A stretch of 64,000 nt of DNA from assembly GCA_964251665.1 (NCBI GenBank), contig CAXUKO010000004.1, positions 350,419 to 414,418 of the forward strand, given 5' to 3'. Position 1 is the stretch's first letter. Every line of letters begins with the position of its first letter. The DNA comes from JBBQLG01 sp964251665. Its GTDB lineage: Bacteria; Bacteroidota; Bacteroidia; Cytophagales; Spirosomataceae. The notes below the pieces were generated by a model. It saw only the letters and a list, made by a program, of their open reading frames with translations, had not been told where the DNA came from and made no database searches. A program made the translations under genes and the position numbers. This document shows positions 1 to 8,155 of the stretch, in pieces.

Positions 1-207
1 CCGATCTACCTATCCATCTATCCAATGGGATAAGCTACAAGAGACCATTAGGGCGACGGGTAGTAACAACACGTCATCCAAAACCGGATGGTTTAGTTAT
101 CGTTCGACAGGCGATTGGTTTATGAATGACGACATCCCCGCCATTAGCCTTAAACAGACCAATACCCGGGGATGTCGTCACATAGTCAGATCAATTCATG
201 CTGGCAC
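1..207. other. Left-edge segment without a supported gene
   Basis: Two plus-strand frames are open from the window edge (one to about 125, one to about 229), but neither gives a recognisable protein, they contradict each other, and one runs into the 3' end of the minus-strand gene at 208. The end of a gene lying mostly outside the window cannot be excluded. The only clear structure is the inverted repeat at 127-180. Confidence 0.3.
127..180 (-). repeat. 14-bp perfect inverted repeat downstream of the TPR/ASKHA gene
   Basis: Positions 127-140 and 167-180 are exact reverse complements separated by 26 bases. The hairpin lies about 30 bases past the stop codon of the minus-strand gene ending at 208. 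No T-run follows on either strand, so it is not a textbook intrinsic terminator. It may stabilise the 3' end of the transcript. Confidence 0.5.
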
Positions 208-1632
208 TTACCGGGTGTAGAGAGCACCCTTGGCAATGGTCGACTCGTACTCGTAATTGATGGTTTCCAGGAACTTACCCGTTACCCAGCCAATGTCGGC
301 ATCCCGAATAAAGACAAACCGCTTGGGCGTACCCGAACTGGCATATGTTTTCATAATAGATTCCAACCAAAGCGCACCCGCAATCAGTTGCTTCTCGTTG
401 AATTTATTCTGAAGAGCCGTAATGTCCTTATCGACTTTGCTGCGTACTGCCGGATCGGCAATTGATTTCAGGTCCGGCTGCGTAAGAGCTTTGTAGTCGT
501 TCAGGGCCAGCCGCTTAAACTGGTCAACATCGTCGGCCGTAATGGCTACGGCAGCAGTCTCCGCCTTGTCCGGGTGCAAATACGTCACCAGCGCGAGGGC
601 AATATCACCCCCCAGTCCAACTGTCCGGCGCTGCTGAATTCCCCGGTTGCCGGTCGAAAACTTAGGAGCCAGTGCCGAGTCGGCAACGGCTTTGATGATC
701 CGCTGCGCATCGCGCCGGTAGGCGTCCATACCGGATGATCGTTTGCCGTCGATCCGGCTTACCAGCGTGTTAATCCCGACGGGTACATTTATGGCATGGA
801 AGGCTTTTTTATCGTCGAAATAGCCGCCTATTGTACTGGCAGTACCTACCTCGAGGGCGGACGTGGTTGGCCATACCTTACGGGGAATGGAACCGACGGT
901 AAAGAGTTCGGCTTCGCGGTTGGGCGTCAGGGTGGTGTCGATCCGAATGTTGCCGCCCGGCAGAGCACTCGATAACTGATCGTACAACCGCTTTTTGTTT
1001 TCCGGCGACCGGGCCAAGCCTTCATTGGCTTCCTGACTAAGCACCACAAAAATCCGCTCACCGGGAATGTCGTACCGGCGAATCGAGTCTAAGCATGTCT
1101 TGAGGGCATCCTGCCCGACCCGGAACGTTTTAGAGGCATCGGCTACCAGCGGAGCACCGGGTATGTCGATGACCGATTTAATATCTTTTTCGTAGAATTC
1201 GCTTTCGTACTTGGTTTTGAAGATAGCCAGTTTAATGTCGGTGGCCCCGATCTGAATCCCGGCGTATACGTTCTTGCCAGAGATATCGCGAATAACTTCG
1301 TTGACGGCCCAGCCACTGGCTACGTACTTCAGTTTGGCGTACTGACTGCGGGCCACCTGTAAATAGCGCAGGGCATTTACGTGGTCATTCAGGTCATTGT
1401 ACGACAGGCCCATGAGTTCGTTGGCCACCGCTTCCCAGTACGCGTGTTTTCCCTGAACGGTAGGTAAGGCTCTCTGTAACAGGCTAATGGACTCTTCGGA
1501 TTTGTCGACTTCGCGTAGAGTATTCGCTAACTTGATATAATGAATGGCCTGCACAATGCTGGTGGCCTTCTGTGCCATGCCTGAGTGATGCCAGAAGCCA
1601 AGTAGCAGTAGCAGGGTAAAGAAGCGTTTCAT
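208..1632 (-). CDS. Secreted TPR protein with a Ppx/GppA- or ASKHA-like domain
   Basis: The 474-residue product begins with a signal peptide (about residues 1-20, ending SGMA-Q). Residues about 25-105 look like TPR helices. From about residue 122 three stretches resemble the nucleotide-binding motifs of the actin/sugar-kinase/Hsp70/Ppx superfamily: AGIQIGATDIKLAIF (124-138, phosphate-1-like), LEVGTASTIGGYF (260-272, phosphate-2-like) and VGLGGDIALALV (338-349, adenosine-like). The motif match is my inference. The usual phosphate-1 Asp is replaced by Gln (IQIGAT), so catalysis is uncertain. An ATP-dependent fold exported to the periplasm would be unusual, since ATP is scarce there, and it may have lost activity. 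It lies 35 bp downstream of the Ig-domain membrane protein gene and is probably cotranscribed with it. Expression of the ORF is not in doubt; its function is unknown. Confidence 0.75.
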   Translation of the reverse strand: MKRFFTLLLLLGFWHHSGMAQKATSIVQAIHYIKLANTLREVDKSEESISLLQRALPTVQGKHAYWEAVANELMGLSYNDLNDHVNALRYLQVARSQYAKLKYVASGWAVNEVIRDISGKNVYAGIQIGATDIKLAIFKTKYESEFYEKDIKSVIDIPGAPLVADASKTFRVGQDALKTCLDSIRRYDIPGERIFVVLSQEANEGLARSPENKKRLYDQLSSALPGGNIRIDTTLTPNREAELFTVGSIPRKVWPTTSALEVGTASTIGGYFDDKKAFHAINVPVGINTLVSRIDGKRSSGMDAYRRDAQRIIKAVADSALAPKFSTGNRGIQQRRTVGLGGDIALALVTYLHPDKAETAAVAITADDVDQFKRLALNDYKALTQPDLKSIADPAVRSKVDKDITALQNKFNEKQLIAGALWLESIMKTYASSGTPKRFVFIRDADIGWVTGKFLETINYEYESTIAKGALYTR

Positions 1633-1667
1633 AGGCGAATTGTTAGGTGTTAATTGATGTGTTGGTT

Positions 1668-2696
1668 TTATTGTCTGGGTATTTTTTTGTTCAATTCCCG
1701 TTCCAGTTCACTTTCTTCCGTGGCCTGGGGCGAAGAAGGAATGGGTTGCCGCCGTTTCGCTTCGGTCGGTGCCGGAGTACTCACCCGCTCGTTGGGTCGG
1801 CGAACCTGAGCCGGGCGTTCTGATGACGTTTCCGACCGATCGCTGCCCGACGTAACCGGCCCCGTTGGTGCCTGAGTCAAAGGGGCGCGCGTAGACAGGC
1901 GCTTGTCTGCCTGCCTGGTTACGCGTTCCTCCGCCGGGTCGGCCGGTTGTTGTTCCATACGGCTGCGTTCCGGCTTCGCGACGGGCCGGTTGCCAGCCGC
2001 CTTCGGGGTGGCCTTGGTCCGGGTGACCATTGGTTCTGCCGAGGGTAGCCGGGCAGGTGTCCGTTCCGGAACCGTAACCGCGTCTGTCTGGCACAGGGCC
2101 GGAAACAGGGTGCAGCGGTAGGCATAGCCTCCATAAACCAGCCCCCCGACAAGCAGCACCGTTGCAATACCAAGCCAGCGCCGGGCGGGCAAAAGCGGGG
2201 AGTCTGTCAGCAAGGGGTCCGTTGCGGCAACCCGGCGCAGGGCAGGTACCAGCCCGTTGCTACGACCCGTCAACTCCACCGTTAAACTGGCGTAGGGGGA
2301 TTCGATAAACAACTGCCCGGTATGATACCCCGACTTTACCGGTGCATAACGTACATGTACATACGTTCCGGTTTCGGCCGGTGTCAGTGTCAGCGTTGGT
2401 GCGAAGTTCGGCCGACCATCACTGGCAAACTGAAACAGCCCGGGTGCGTCGGTCGACAGGTTAACCGGCGTTGTGGCATGTTGCTGCGACAGGCGCATAA
2501 TCAAAAACGAGATCTGACCGGGAGCCGTTGTGTCGAAATTCAGCGACGTAACATTCGTGCTGACCGTAGGCACCTGCGGAACAAGGGACGTTTCAGAAGT
2601 ATGGTTGCGGTCGGTACCTGTATCGACAGGCTTCGTATTGTCAGGATGTTCAGCTGAACGGGATACAGGTATATCAGATGTCGATTGAGTAGGCAT
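1668..2696 (-). CDS. Single-pass membrane protein with N-terminal Ig-like domain
   Basis: The 342-residue product has no obvious N-terminal signal peptide. Residues about 45-146 resemble the immunoglobulin-like/ASH-type domain common in Bacteroidota surface proteins; the segment YVHVRYAPVKSGYHTGQLF (112-130) is its typical core. One hydrophobic helix spans about 174-193 after an Arg-Arg pair. The remainder (about 205-342) is Pro/Thr/Arg/Glu-rich and probably disordered. If the helix acts as a signal anchor, only one side of the protein crosses the membrane; the topology is unclear because both flanks are basic. The gene is upstream of the secreted TPR protein gene on the same strand with a 35-bp gap. 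I do not recognise a named family. Long ORFs in other frames here reflect GC-rich codon bias. Confidence 0.7.
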   Translation of the reverse strand: MPTQSTSDIPVSRSAEHPDNTKPVDTGTDRNHTSETSLVPQVPTVSTNVTSLNFDTTAPGQISFLIMRLSQQHATTPVNLSTDAPGLFQFASDGRPNFAPTLTLTPAETGTYVHVRYAPVKSGYHTGQLFIESPYASLTVELTGRSNGLVPALRRVAATDPLLTDSPLLPARRWLGIATVLLVGGLVYGGYAYRCTLFPALCQTDAVTVPERTPARLPSAEPMVTRTKATPKAAGNRPVAKPERSRMEQQPADPAEERVTRQADKRLSTRAPLTQAPTGPVTSGSDRSETSSERPAQVRRPNERVSTPAPTEAKRRQPIPSSPQATEESELERELNKKIPRQ

Positions 2697-3019
2697 ACAA
2701 TGTGCGGATTAGTTAACCGAACCGGATAGCGCGGGCCGGTTAAGTATAAAGAAGAGGGTGCCTGTATAAATCAAAAAATACTGATTCGTTTATCAACTAC
2801 ATATATAACCGTTTAGCTATAGAGATGTACGAAGAATCAGCAGAAAAAGACTTATTAATGGTATAAAATTACTGTACGTATCAACACCCGGGGAGGATAT
2901 GATATCACCCTCAGCCGGAAGGCACAGGGCGGTAAGGCTGGGGAAACGGTTATTGGTAAGCAGAAAACCGAACAGGATTCGGGGCCGTATATAGTTGCAG
3001 TATCATCTATTACTTCTAT
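2697..3019. other. Divergent intergenic region
   Basis: This 323-bp gap separates the minus-strand Ig-domain gene from the plus-strand LytTR gene. The half next to 2697 is AT-rich (about 2740-2870) and likely carries the promoters. No convincing small gene is seen; short ORFs here have poor codon usage. No clear TTTG/TAnnTTTG promoter could be placed. Confidence 0.4.
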
Positions 3020-3340
3020 ATGCTTACTATTCAGTTTCCAGGTCTGCGCCAGCCCGTATCCGTACAATCGATCGTATGGCTGGAAGGCGACGCCAATTAT
3101 ACCCGAGTGCATTACCAGGATGGTGGATATTCCCTGATTACCCAGCCACTACGGTGGTTCGAGTCGCGTCTGAATTTTATACGGGTGCATCGCTCTGCGA
3201 TTGTAAACCCGGCCTACATACAGGAGTTTAAACAAAAACGAAGCCGGGCCGGCTGGGTGGAATTAACAGATGGACAGGTGCTGCCCGTTTCCCGCAGTCG
3301 CCTGGCGTACACGGCAACCCGATTGGGGCTACCGATCTGA
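3020..3340 (+). CDS. Stand-alone LytTR DNA-binding domain protein
   Basis: The 106-residue product is almost entirely a LytTR domain: SIVWLEGDANYTRVHYQDGG (17-36) is the first strand region and FIRVHRSAIVNPAYIQEF (53-70) is the hallmark central motif, with a C-terminal PVSRSR segment. LytTR proteins bind direct repeats and usually carry an N-terminal response-regulator receiver domain, which is absent here. A LytTR-only protein must take its signal some other way, by binding a partner or simply by abundance. It is divergent from the membrane protein gene at 1668-2696 and precedes the beta-helix and EPS genes, so a role in their regulation is possible but unproven. Confidence 0.85.
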   Translation: MLTIQFPGLRQPVSVQSIVWLEGDANYTRVHYQDGGYSLITQPLRWFESRLNFIRVHRSAIVNPAYIQEFKQKRSRAGWVELTDGQVLPVSRSRLAYTATRLGLPI

Positions 3341-3745
3341 AAACAGGTACAGGGTGAGCCGTTGGCAGGTGAGACATCCTGCACCTTCCGGCTGCTCACC
3401 CCGAAGCCGGACTGGTCTGCCCGGTAGTGCTGTCAGCAGGGGCGAAAGAGAGCGGTATGGTATTCTGGCAACAGAAATTGTCCTTATTTACGGATATTTC
3501 CGAGCGGGTTGGAACGTACGATAGGTTTATACGAATGATGTTGATTCGTTCGTGTTCTGTACGTAGGTTTAACCAGAATTCCTCCTATACCCGGTTCGCT
3601 TCGTTAAAATCTTCGACCGCTTTTTTAATCAGTCCGGTCGTAGCCGTTGCCCTCTGCACGGCCCGAACACTTGTCCGATCATTCCGGTTATCCGGTTGGC
3701 TCTGATGCACTTCTGAACCATTTTTCTATACGTTACAGCTCAACT
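3341..3745. other. Intergenic region between LytTR gene and glycosyltransferase
   Basis: This 405-bp gap holds no supported gene. An 8-bp inverted repeat (3352-3359 with 3394-3401) shortly after the LytTR stop could be a weak terminator but lacks a T-run. Minus-strand codons from about 3712 down to 3587 read as a short peptide ending LIKKAVEDFNEANRV, with only a GTG start; this is at best a remnant. The stretch 3710-3745 probably contains the promoter of the following gene. Confidence 0.35.
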
Positions 3746-4642
3746 ATGAATGCTCCCGTACTGTTGTTCGCCTACAAACGGCCCCGCGAACTGAAAGCAA
3801 CCCTCGAGGCCCTGCAGGCAAATTATCTGGCTCCGGAAAGTGACCTGTACATCTTTGTTGACGCCCCCAAACGGCCCGAAGATGCACCCAAAGTAGCCGA
3901 AGTACAGGCTGTGCTCGACGGCGCTACCGGCTTCCGTAACATCTACCGCGATTATGCCACGACCAACATTGGCTGCGCTGACTCCATTATCCGGGGTATT
4001 TCCTACGTGCTCGACCGCTTTCCGACCGCTATTGTGGTAGAGGACGACATTGTAACGTCTCCGAATTTTCTGGATTACATGAATCAGTGCCTGCGGCAGT
4101 ACAAAGACAATCCCAACATCTACTCTATTTCGGGCTATACGTTTCCGTTTCAGCGCCCGGCCGATTACGCATCTGATACCTATTTCATTCCCCGTCACAG
4201 CCCCTGGGGGTGGGCAACCTGGCGGGACCGCTGGCAATCCATCGACTGGGACATGACCGATTATCCGGCTTTTGAGAAGGACCGGAAGCAGCAGAAAGCC
4301 TTTATGCAGGGCGGCTCGGACTTGGTTGGTATGTTACGCGATCAGATGGAGGGCCGGGCTGATGCCTGGGATATTCGCTTTTGTTACAACCGGTTTAAAG
4401 CCAATGGCCTGAGTGTATACCCGACCCTATCGAAAGTGCAGAATATTGGCTTTGGAGAAGAGGCTACTCATACCAACATCTATAACCGCTACAAAACAGA
4501 GCTGGACAGTGGTACAAACCGGGTCTTCACGCTGGCGGGCCGGGTAGAAACAACGCCGTATTATCACCGCGAAACATTACGACGGTACAGTGTGGCGACC
4601 CGGATTTTCAACAAATTAAAAACGTACGCAGGCATGCGCTGA
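3746..4642 (+). CDS. Glycosyltransferase, GT2/GNT-I-like fold
   Basis: The frame is open from 3647, but the ATG at 3746 gives a natural start (MNAPVLLFAYKRP) and a 298-residue protein. The start AYKRPRELKATLEAL is typical of a nucleotide-sugar binding GT-A Rossmann fold, and VVEDDIV (97-103) supplies the metal-binding acidic motif, here EDD. SPWGWATWRDRW (about 152-163) is a conserved aromatic segment in this family. It would transfer a sugar from an activated donor on the cytoplasmic side; donor and acceptor are not predictable. It lies about 5 kb upstream of the main EPS operon and is followed by a hairpin at 4669-4715, so it seems to be a single-gene unit. Confidence 0.88.
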   Translation: MNAPVLLFAYKRPRELKATLEALQANYLAPESDLYIFVDAPKRPEDAPKVAEVQAVLDGATGFRNIYRDYATTNIGCADSIIRGISYVLDRFPTAIVVEDDIVTSPNFLDYMNQCLRQYKDNPNIYSISGYTFPFQRPADYASDTYFIPRHSPWGWATWRDRWQSIDWDMTDYPAFEKDRKQQKAFMQGGSDLVGMLRDQMEGRADAWDIRFCYNRFKANGLSVYPTLSKVQNIGFGEEATHTNIYNRYKTELDSGTNRVFTLAGRVETTPYYHRETLRRYSVATRIFNKLKTYAGMR

Positions 4643-4668
4643 TATAGCCCTGCGGGTAGGCATACGCA

Positions 4669-4715
4669 TCGCACCACGCCCGTTATGGGTGTGGCCTGCG
4701 GTGCGCTGGTGTTTT
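4669..4715 (+). terminator. GC-rich hairpin after the glycosyltransferase
   Basis: Nested inverted repeats between 4669 and 4705 form a GC-rich hairpin followed by a short T-run at 4712-4715. It lies 27 bases past the stop at 4642. Confidence 0.5.
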
Positions 4716-4749
4716 GATAATTAGTGTTCTCACAGATAGCTACAACCTT

Positions 4750-6216
4750 ATGAACTGGTCTCCATTAATTCGTTACAGCTTCCTGCTGTTTACCCTCTGC
4801 GGGGCGACGTATTGTAAACAGGACGACGTCGTGCCTGAGGTCGTGGTAGAAAAACAGGATACCCTCAGTATTGCTCAACTGCGTAGTCTGACGGCGCATA
4901 CCATACCGAGCAGTGTTCGGATTACGGACCCCGGTAAAGAAGGTGTGTTCGATCTGGTGCCCGCTGACCGCAGCACACCCGACGATACGGGCCTTACCTT
5001 AGTGACAGCCAAAGGGCGACGCTACAAACGCGATTTTACCGGAGTGGCCAACGCCCGCTGGTTTGGTGTAGAAACATCGGCTACGGATATTGGTCCGGCC
5101 CTGCAGGCAGCCGTGAATGCGGTCGATCAGGTGACCATTCCCGACGGAACCTACACGCAGCGCACCTCGGTGAAACTTAGAAGTGGCGTCACCATTCAGG
5201 GTAATCCCGGTAAGGTGATCATTACACTGCCCGAAACGTATGTTTCACTTATTTCGATCAGCACGGCCGCCAACGCGATTCTGCCCCTCGAAAACGTGAT
5301 CATCGACGGGCTTTCCTGGAATGTGACCTCCCGGCAAACGGGTACGTTCGGCACCATTTACATTGATGGCCCGACCGTGAACAACCTGACGGTACAGAAC
5401 TGCAACAGCACCGATCAGGCCGCCAAAGACAGCACTAACTGGCTAACGGTGAAGATTCAGGCGGGGAAAACCGCTACAAACCTGCTGGTCAAGAATAATA
5501 CCGTGCAGGCTAAGCGGATGGGGTGTGAGATCTTTAATCACGACAACATCGGTATCTACGCGGGTACCAACATCACGGTCAGCGGTAATTATTTCCACGA
5601 CTGCTACTTTGGTATTTCATTATCCGGCCCGATGGATGGCGAGATGGTGACGAACAATTACCTGAAAAATTGTAGCTATTTTGGTTTAGAAATAGCCGGA
5701 GCTGCCCGGAACGTAACCATTACCAAGAATAAGTTTGAAGGCGTCTTCGATAAATTTCTGGCCGGGTCAAACGACGGTAATGGGAACGGGTCGATAACCG
5801 GGGGCATGGTGATCTCTGAGAATACTACGGTAGGTGTTTGTACCGGTGGCATTCAGCTCTTCAATGGCGGCACGGTCGCCTTCAACCGCAACACGTTTTC
5901 CATGACCGGGATGCTCGAACTGGCCCACGGGACTAAGGGGGGCGTGTTTGTTGGTAATACCATCGAGAGTACCTCCAACAAAGCCATTATTTGCGACAAT
6001 TCGCCCAATAATACCTTTACGGGCAATACAATCTCGAATAAAAACTGTCCCGAGAATCAGGCAACCTTCATCTCCTACGGCACGGCTTCGGTGAATAATT
6101 CGCTCAGCGATAACAAAATTATCAAGGGCCGGAACGGTAAATACATTGATGGCCTGGCGGGTGGTACCTATACCGCGTCTAAAAACTACGACGAAGCCGG
6201 TAACGCGCTGCCCTGA
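4750..6216 (+). CDS. Parallel beta-helix lipoprotein, pectate-lyase-like (paralogue 1)
   Basis: I chose the ATG at 4750 (MNWSPLIRYSFLLFTLCG), giving 488 residues with a hydrophobic signal sequence and cysteines at its end that could be lipidated. An N-terminal module containing DTGLTLVTAKGRRYKR is followed by DIGPALQAAVNAVDQVTIPD, the usual entrance of a Pectate_lyase_3-type right-handed beta-helix. After it come many coils with the N-L-T-V-Q-N-C, I-T-V-S-G-N and V-T-I-T-K-N patterns typical of parallel beta-helix rungs. Such proteins are polysaccharide lyases, hydrolases, epimerases or binders; no catalytic residues can be assigned. It is paralogous along its whole length to the gene at 6604-8088. 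The neighbouring EPS operon suggests it acts on a surface polymer. Confidence 0.85.
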   Translation: MNWSPLIRYSFLLFTLCGATYCKQDDVVPEVVVEKQDTLSIAQLRSLTAHTIPSSVRITDPGKEGVFDLVPADRSTPDDTGLTLVTAKGRRYKRDFTGVANARWFGVETSATDIGPALQAAVNAVDQVTIPDGTYTQRTSVKLRSGVTIQGNPGKVIITLPETYVSLISISTAANAILPLENVIIDGLSWNVTSRQTGTFGTIYIDGPTVNNLTVQNCNSTDQAAKDSTNWLTVKIQAGKTATNLLVKNNTVQAKRMGCEIFNHDNIGIYAGTNITVSGNYFHDCYFGISLSGPMDGEMVTNNYLKNCSYFGLEIAGAARNVTITKNKFEGVFDKFLAGSNDGNGNGSITGGMVISENTTVGVCTGGIQLFNGGTVAFNRNTFSMTGMLELAHGTKGGVFVGNTIESTSNKAIICDNSPNNTFTGNTISNKNCPENQATFISYGTASVNNSLSDNKIIKGRNGKYIDGLAGGTYTASKNYDEAGNALP

Positions 6217-6235
6217 CCGGTAAATTAATTCCCAC

Positions 6236-6286
6236 AAAAACAGCCCGTCGGAATCGCTTTACCAACGATTCCGACGGGCTGTTTTT
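6236..6286 (+). terminator. Strong intrinsic terminator
   Basis: A perfect 21-bp stem (6236-6256 with 6266-6286) with a 9-base loop starts with an A-run and ends with a T-run, so it could terminate in both directions. It lies 20 bases past the beta-helix stop codon and separates the two paralogues into distinct transcripts. Confidence 0.9.
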
Positions 6287-6603
6287 GGTACGACACCTCC
6301 GTTCTTATGCAACTCCTGACTATTCAGAGCACCACTGCAACAATTTAGCGTAGCCGGACGCTGCATTAAAATTGCAGCATATCGCAGACAAGTGAAGACG
6401 GGTGTAGGCTTGATGACCTCCTTAAAAGACAGGTGTTACGTCATAGTTAAGCAACTCACTGCCAACGGATAGCTGTAACCAGCATTGTGTACAGGCTGCT
6501 TATTGGCAAGGCAACAGATTGAAAATACCCATTAAGAAAGATTTTAGTCCATATAATAAATATTTTAGTCAGCAGTTAGGAAAGAAGCAACAACTGTCTA
6601 TCA
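6287..6603 (+). other. Intergenic promoter region of beta-helix paralogue 2
   Basis: This 317-bp stretch lies between the terminator and the next start codon. It becomes AT-rich from about 6520 and contains the 9-bp direct repeat listed separately. No small gene is supported. Confidence 0.4.
6541..6570 (+). promoter_or_regulatory. 9-bp direct repeat with 21-bp period, possible operator
   Basis: ATTTTAGTC occurs at 6541-6549 and again at 6562-6570, so the copies are two helical turns apart and the second ends 33 bases before the start codon. LytTR-family regulators are known to bind 9-bp direct repeats separated by about 12 bp, which is exactly this geometry, and a LytTR gene lies 3.2 kb away. 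The link is inference; the sequence does not clearly match a published LytTR consensus. Confidence 0.3.
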
Positions 6604-8088
6604 ATGAAATTGTCCTCTTTTCTACCAGCAGGATGTGCCATAGCCATCCTGGCGTTCACCAGCAATTGTACCCGGTCCGGCATTGCTCCTGAGCCAACCA
6701 CCTCAGCCACCTCCATCACCGCCCTGAAACAACTCACGATGGCGCAACTGCGGTCGGCCCGAACAGGTGCCCTGCCCGACAGTATTTACCTGACCGATGC
6801 GGATAAAAACGGCGTTTTTGTGCTCGATTCCTCCGATCGGCATACGGTCGATAATACGGGCCTAACCCTAGTAACGGCTTCCGGGGAGCGGTACAAGCGG
6901 TTGTTTGCCGGAGCCGCCAATGCCGCCTGGTTTGATGTGTCTACGTCCGATTCTGACATTGGTCCCGAATTGCAGAACGCTGTAAACTCATCGGATATGG
7001 TGGTCATTCCAGATGGCAACTACACGCAGCTCACGAAGGTGATTTTGCGGAGCAACGTGACCATTAAAGGCAACCCGGGCAAGGTAACCATCCGGCTCAC
7101 GGGTGATACCTACATCTCGTTTCAGAACTTCTGGCTGGAGCAGGATCTACAGAACGTCACCATCGACGGGCTAAACTGGGTGATGGCGTCGACGGCGCAC
7201 GTGGAGGGGTCATACGGGCCGATTACCATCGACGGACCATCGGTCCACAACCTGACGGTTCAGAATTGCCAGAGTCAGCATACATCAGCTACGGCCAACG
7301 TAAACTGGTTTTTCCTGAAAGTACAGCCGGGCAAGACAACGGACAATGTTGTCGTGCAGAACAACACCGTAACCGGTGCCCGAATGGGGGCGGAGTTTCT
7401 GGCTCAGCGCCTGCCCGTTAAGTATCTGGGTAAAAACATTCAGTGCAACCGCAACCATTTCGAGAACTGCGGATTCGGCGTATCGGTAGCGGGTTCCTTC
7501 GATATTGTGGATGTGAGCGACAACTACCTGAAAAACTGCCCTACCTACGGCGTTGAGTTTGCGGGCTGGCTGCACAACGCCCGTCTGGCCAATAACCGGT
7601 TTGAGGGTCAGTTTACCGATCTGTTTGCCGGTAACTGGGAAAACGACGGCGACGGCACCATCAGTACCAACGGGCTGCACGTTTACGGGAACACAACGGT
7701 AGGCGTCTGTACGGGTAAATGGTCGGTTCGTAATGGCTACAACATGCTCGTGGAAGCCAATTATCTTCAGATGACTGGTTTGCTGGACCTGTCGGGGGCT
7801 ACCACCAACGCTCAGTTTATCAGCAATAAATTTATCAGTACTACCGAGAATAAGGTGATTCAGGTCAACGACGTCGGCAATCTGAACTTCACCAGTAACT
7901 ACATCAGTAACGAAGGAGTGATGAACGGCTGGCTGATCATTATCGTCAATGGGTCGGCCTCGACCAATAATGTGTTTGTTAATAATACGCTGGTACGTAG
8001 TACGGGTAGTATAATTGGCGCTGGTAACGGCGCTACATACCGATTCTCGAATAATTACGATAAGTACGGGGTACCCATTACGTTATAA
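6604..8088 (+). CDS. Parallel beta-helix lipoprotein, pectate-lyase-like (paralogue 2)
   Basis: The 494-residue product starts with a lipoprotein signal (MKLSSFLPAGC..FTSNC, candidate lipidated Cys at 22). It shares with the upstream paralogue the N-terminal module (GVFVLDSSDR, TGLTLVTASGERYKR, AANAAWFDVSTS), the beta-helix entry DIGPELQNAVN..VVIPDGNYTQ, and the ordered rungs such as ITIDGPSVHNLTVQNC. This pairing in tandem, each with its own terminator, points to an old duplication followed by separate regulation. It is probably anchored in the outer membrane and acts on or binds a polysaccharide; enzymatic activity is not predictable from the sequence. Confidence 0.85.
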   Translation: MKLSSFLPAGCAIAILAFTSNCTRSGIAPEPTTSATSITALKQLTMAQLRSARTGALPDSIYLTDADKNGVFVLDSSDRHTVDNTGLTLVTASGERYKRLFAGAANAAWFDVSTSDSDIGPELQNAVNSSDMVVIPDGNYTQLTKVILRSNVTIKGNPGKVTIRLTGDTYISFQNFWLEQDLQNVTIDGLNWVMASTAHVEGSYGPITIDGPSVHNLTVQNCQSQHTSATANVNWFFLKVQPGKTTDNVVVQNNTVTGARMGAEFLAQRLPVKYLGKNIQCNRNHFENCGFGVSVAGSFDIVDVSDNYLKNCPTYGVEFAGWLHNARLANNRFEGQFTDLFAGNWENDGDGTISTNGLHVYGNTTVGVCTGKWSVRNGYNMLVEANYLQMTGLLDLSGATTNAQFISNKFISTTENKVIQVNDVGNLNFTSNYISNEGVMNGWLIIIVNGSASTNNVFVNNTLVRSTGSIIGAGNGATYRFSNNYDKYGVPITL

Positions 8089-8112
8089 TCGTTACATAAC
8101 CGGTTGACCAGG

Positions 8113-8155
8113 CGGACTTCATTGATTCGGGTATTTTCCGATTCGATGAAGTCCG
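8113..8155 (+). terminator. Intrinsic terminator after beta-helix paralogue 2
   Basis: An imperfect 18-bp stem (8113-8130 with 8138-8155, about two non-canonical pairs) with a 7-base loop is followed by TTTTG. It lies 24 bases past the stop codon. Confidence 0.8.

Noticed and set aside
1708..2173. Overlapping ORFs in other frames within the Ig-domain membrane protein gene
   Set aside because: They have unnatural composition (Arg/Pro/Gly-rich) and are shadows of the GC-rich coding frame.
2855..3112. Minus-strand 85-codon ORF in front of the LytTR gene
   Set aside because: It overlaps the LytTR coding start on the other strand and has no family resemblance.
3270..3705. Plus-strand ORFs of 84 and 92 codons between the LytTR and glycosyltransferase genes
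   Set aside because: Codon usage and amino acid composition are poor, and the ORFs overlap each other or the end of the LytTR gene.
3587..3712. Minus-strand short ORF ending LIKKAVEDFNEANRV
   Set aside because: The C-terminal peptide looks protein-like, but there is only a GTG start, the ORF is about 41 codons, and no family is recognised. It may be a remnant.
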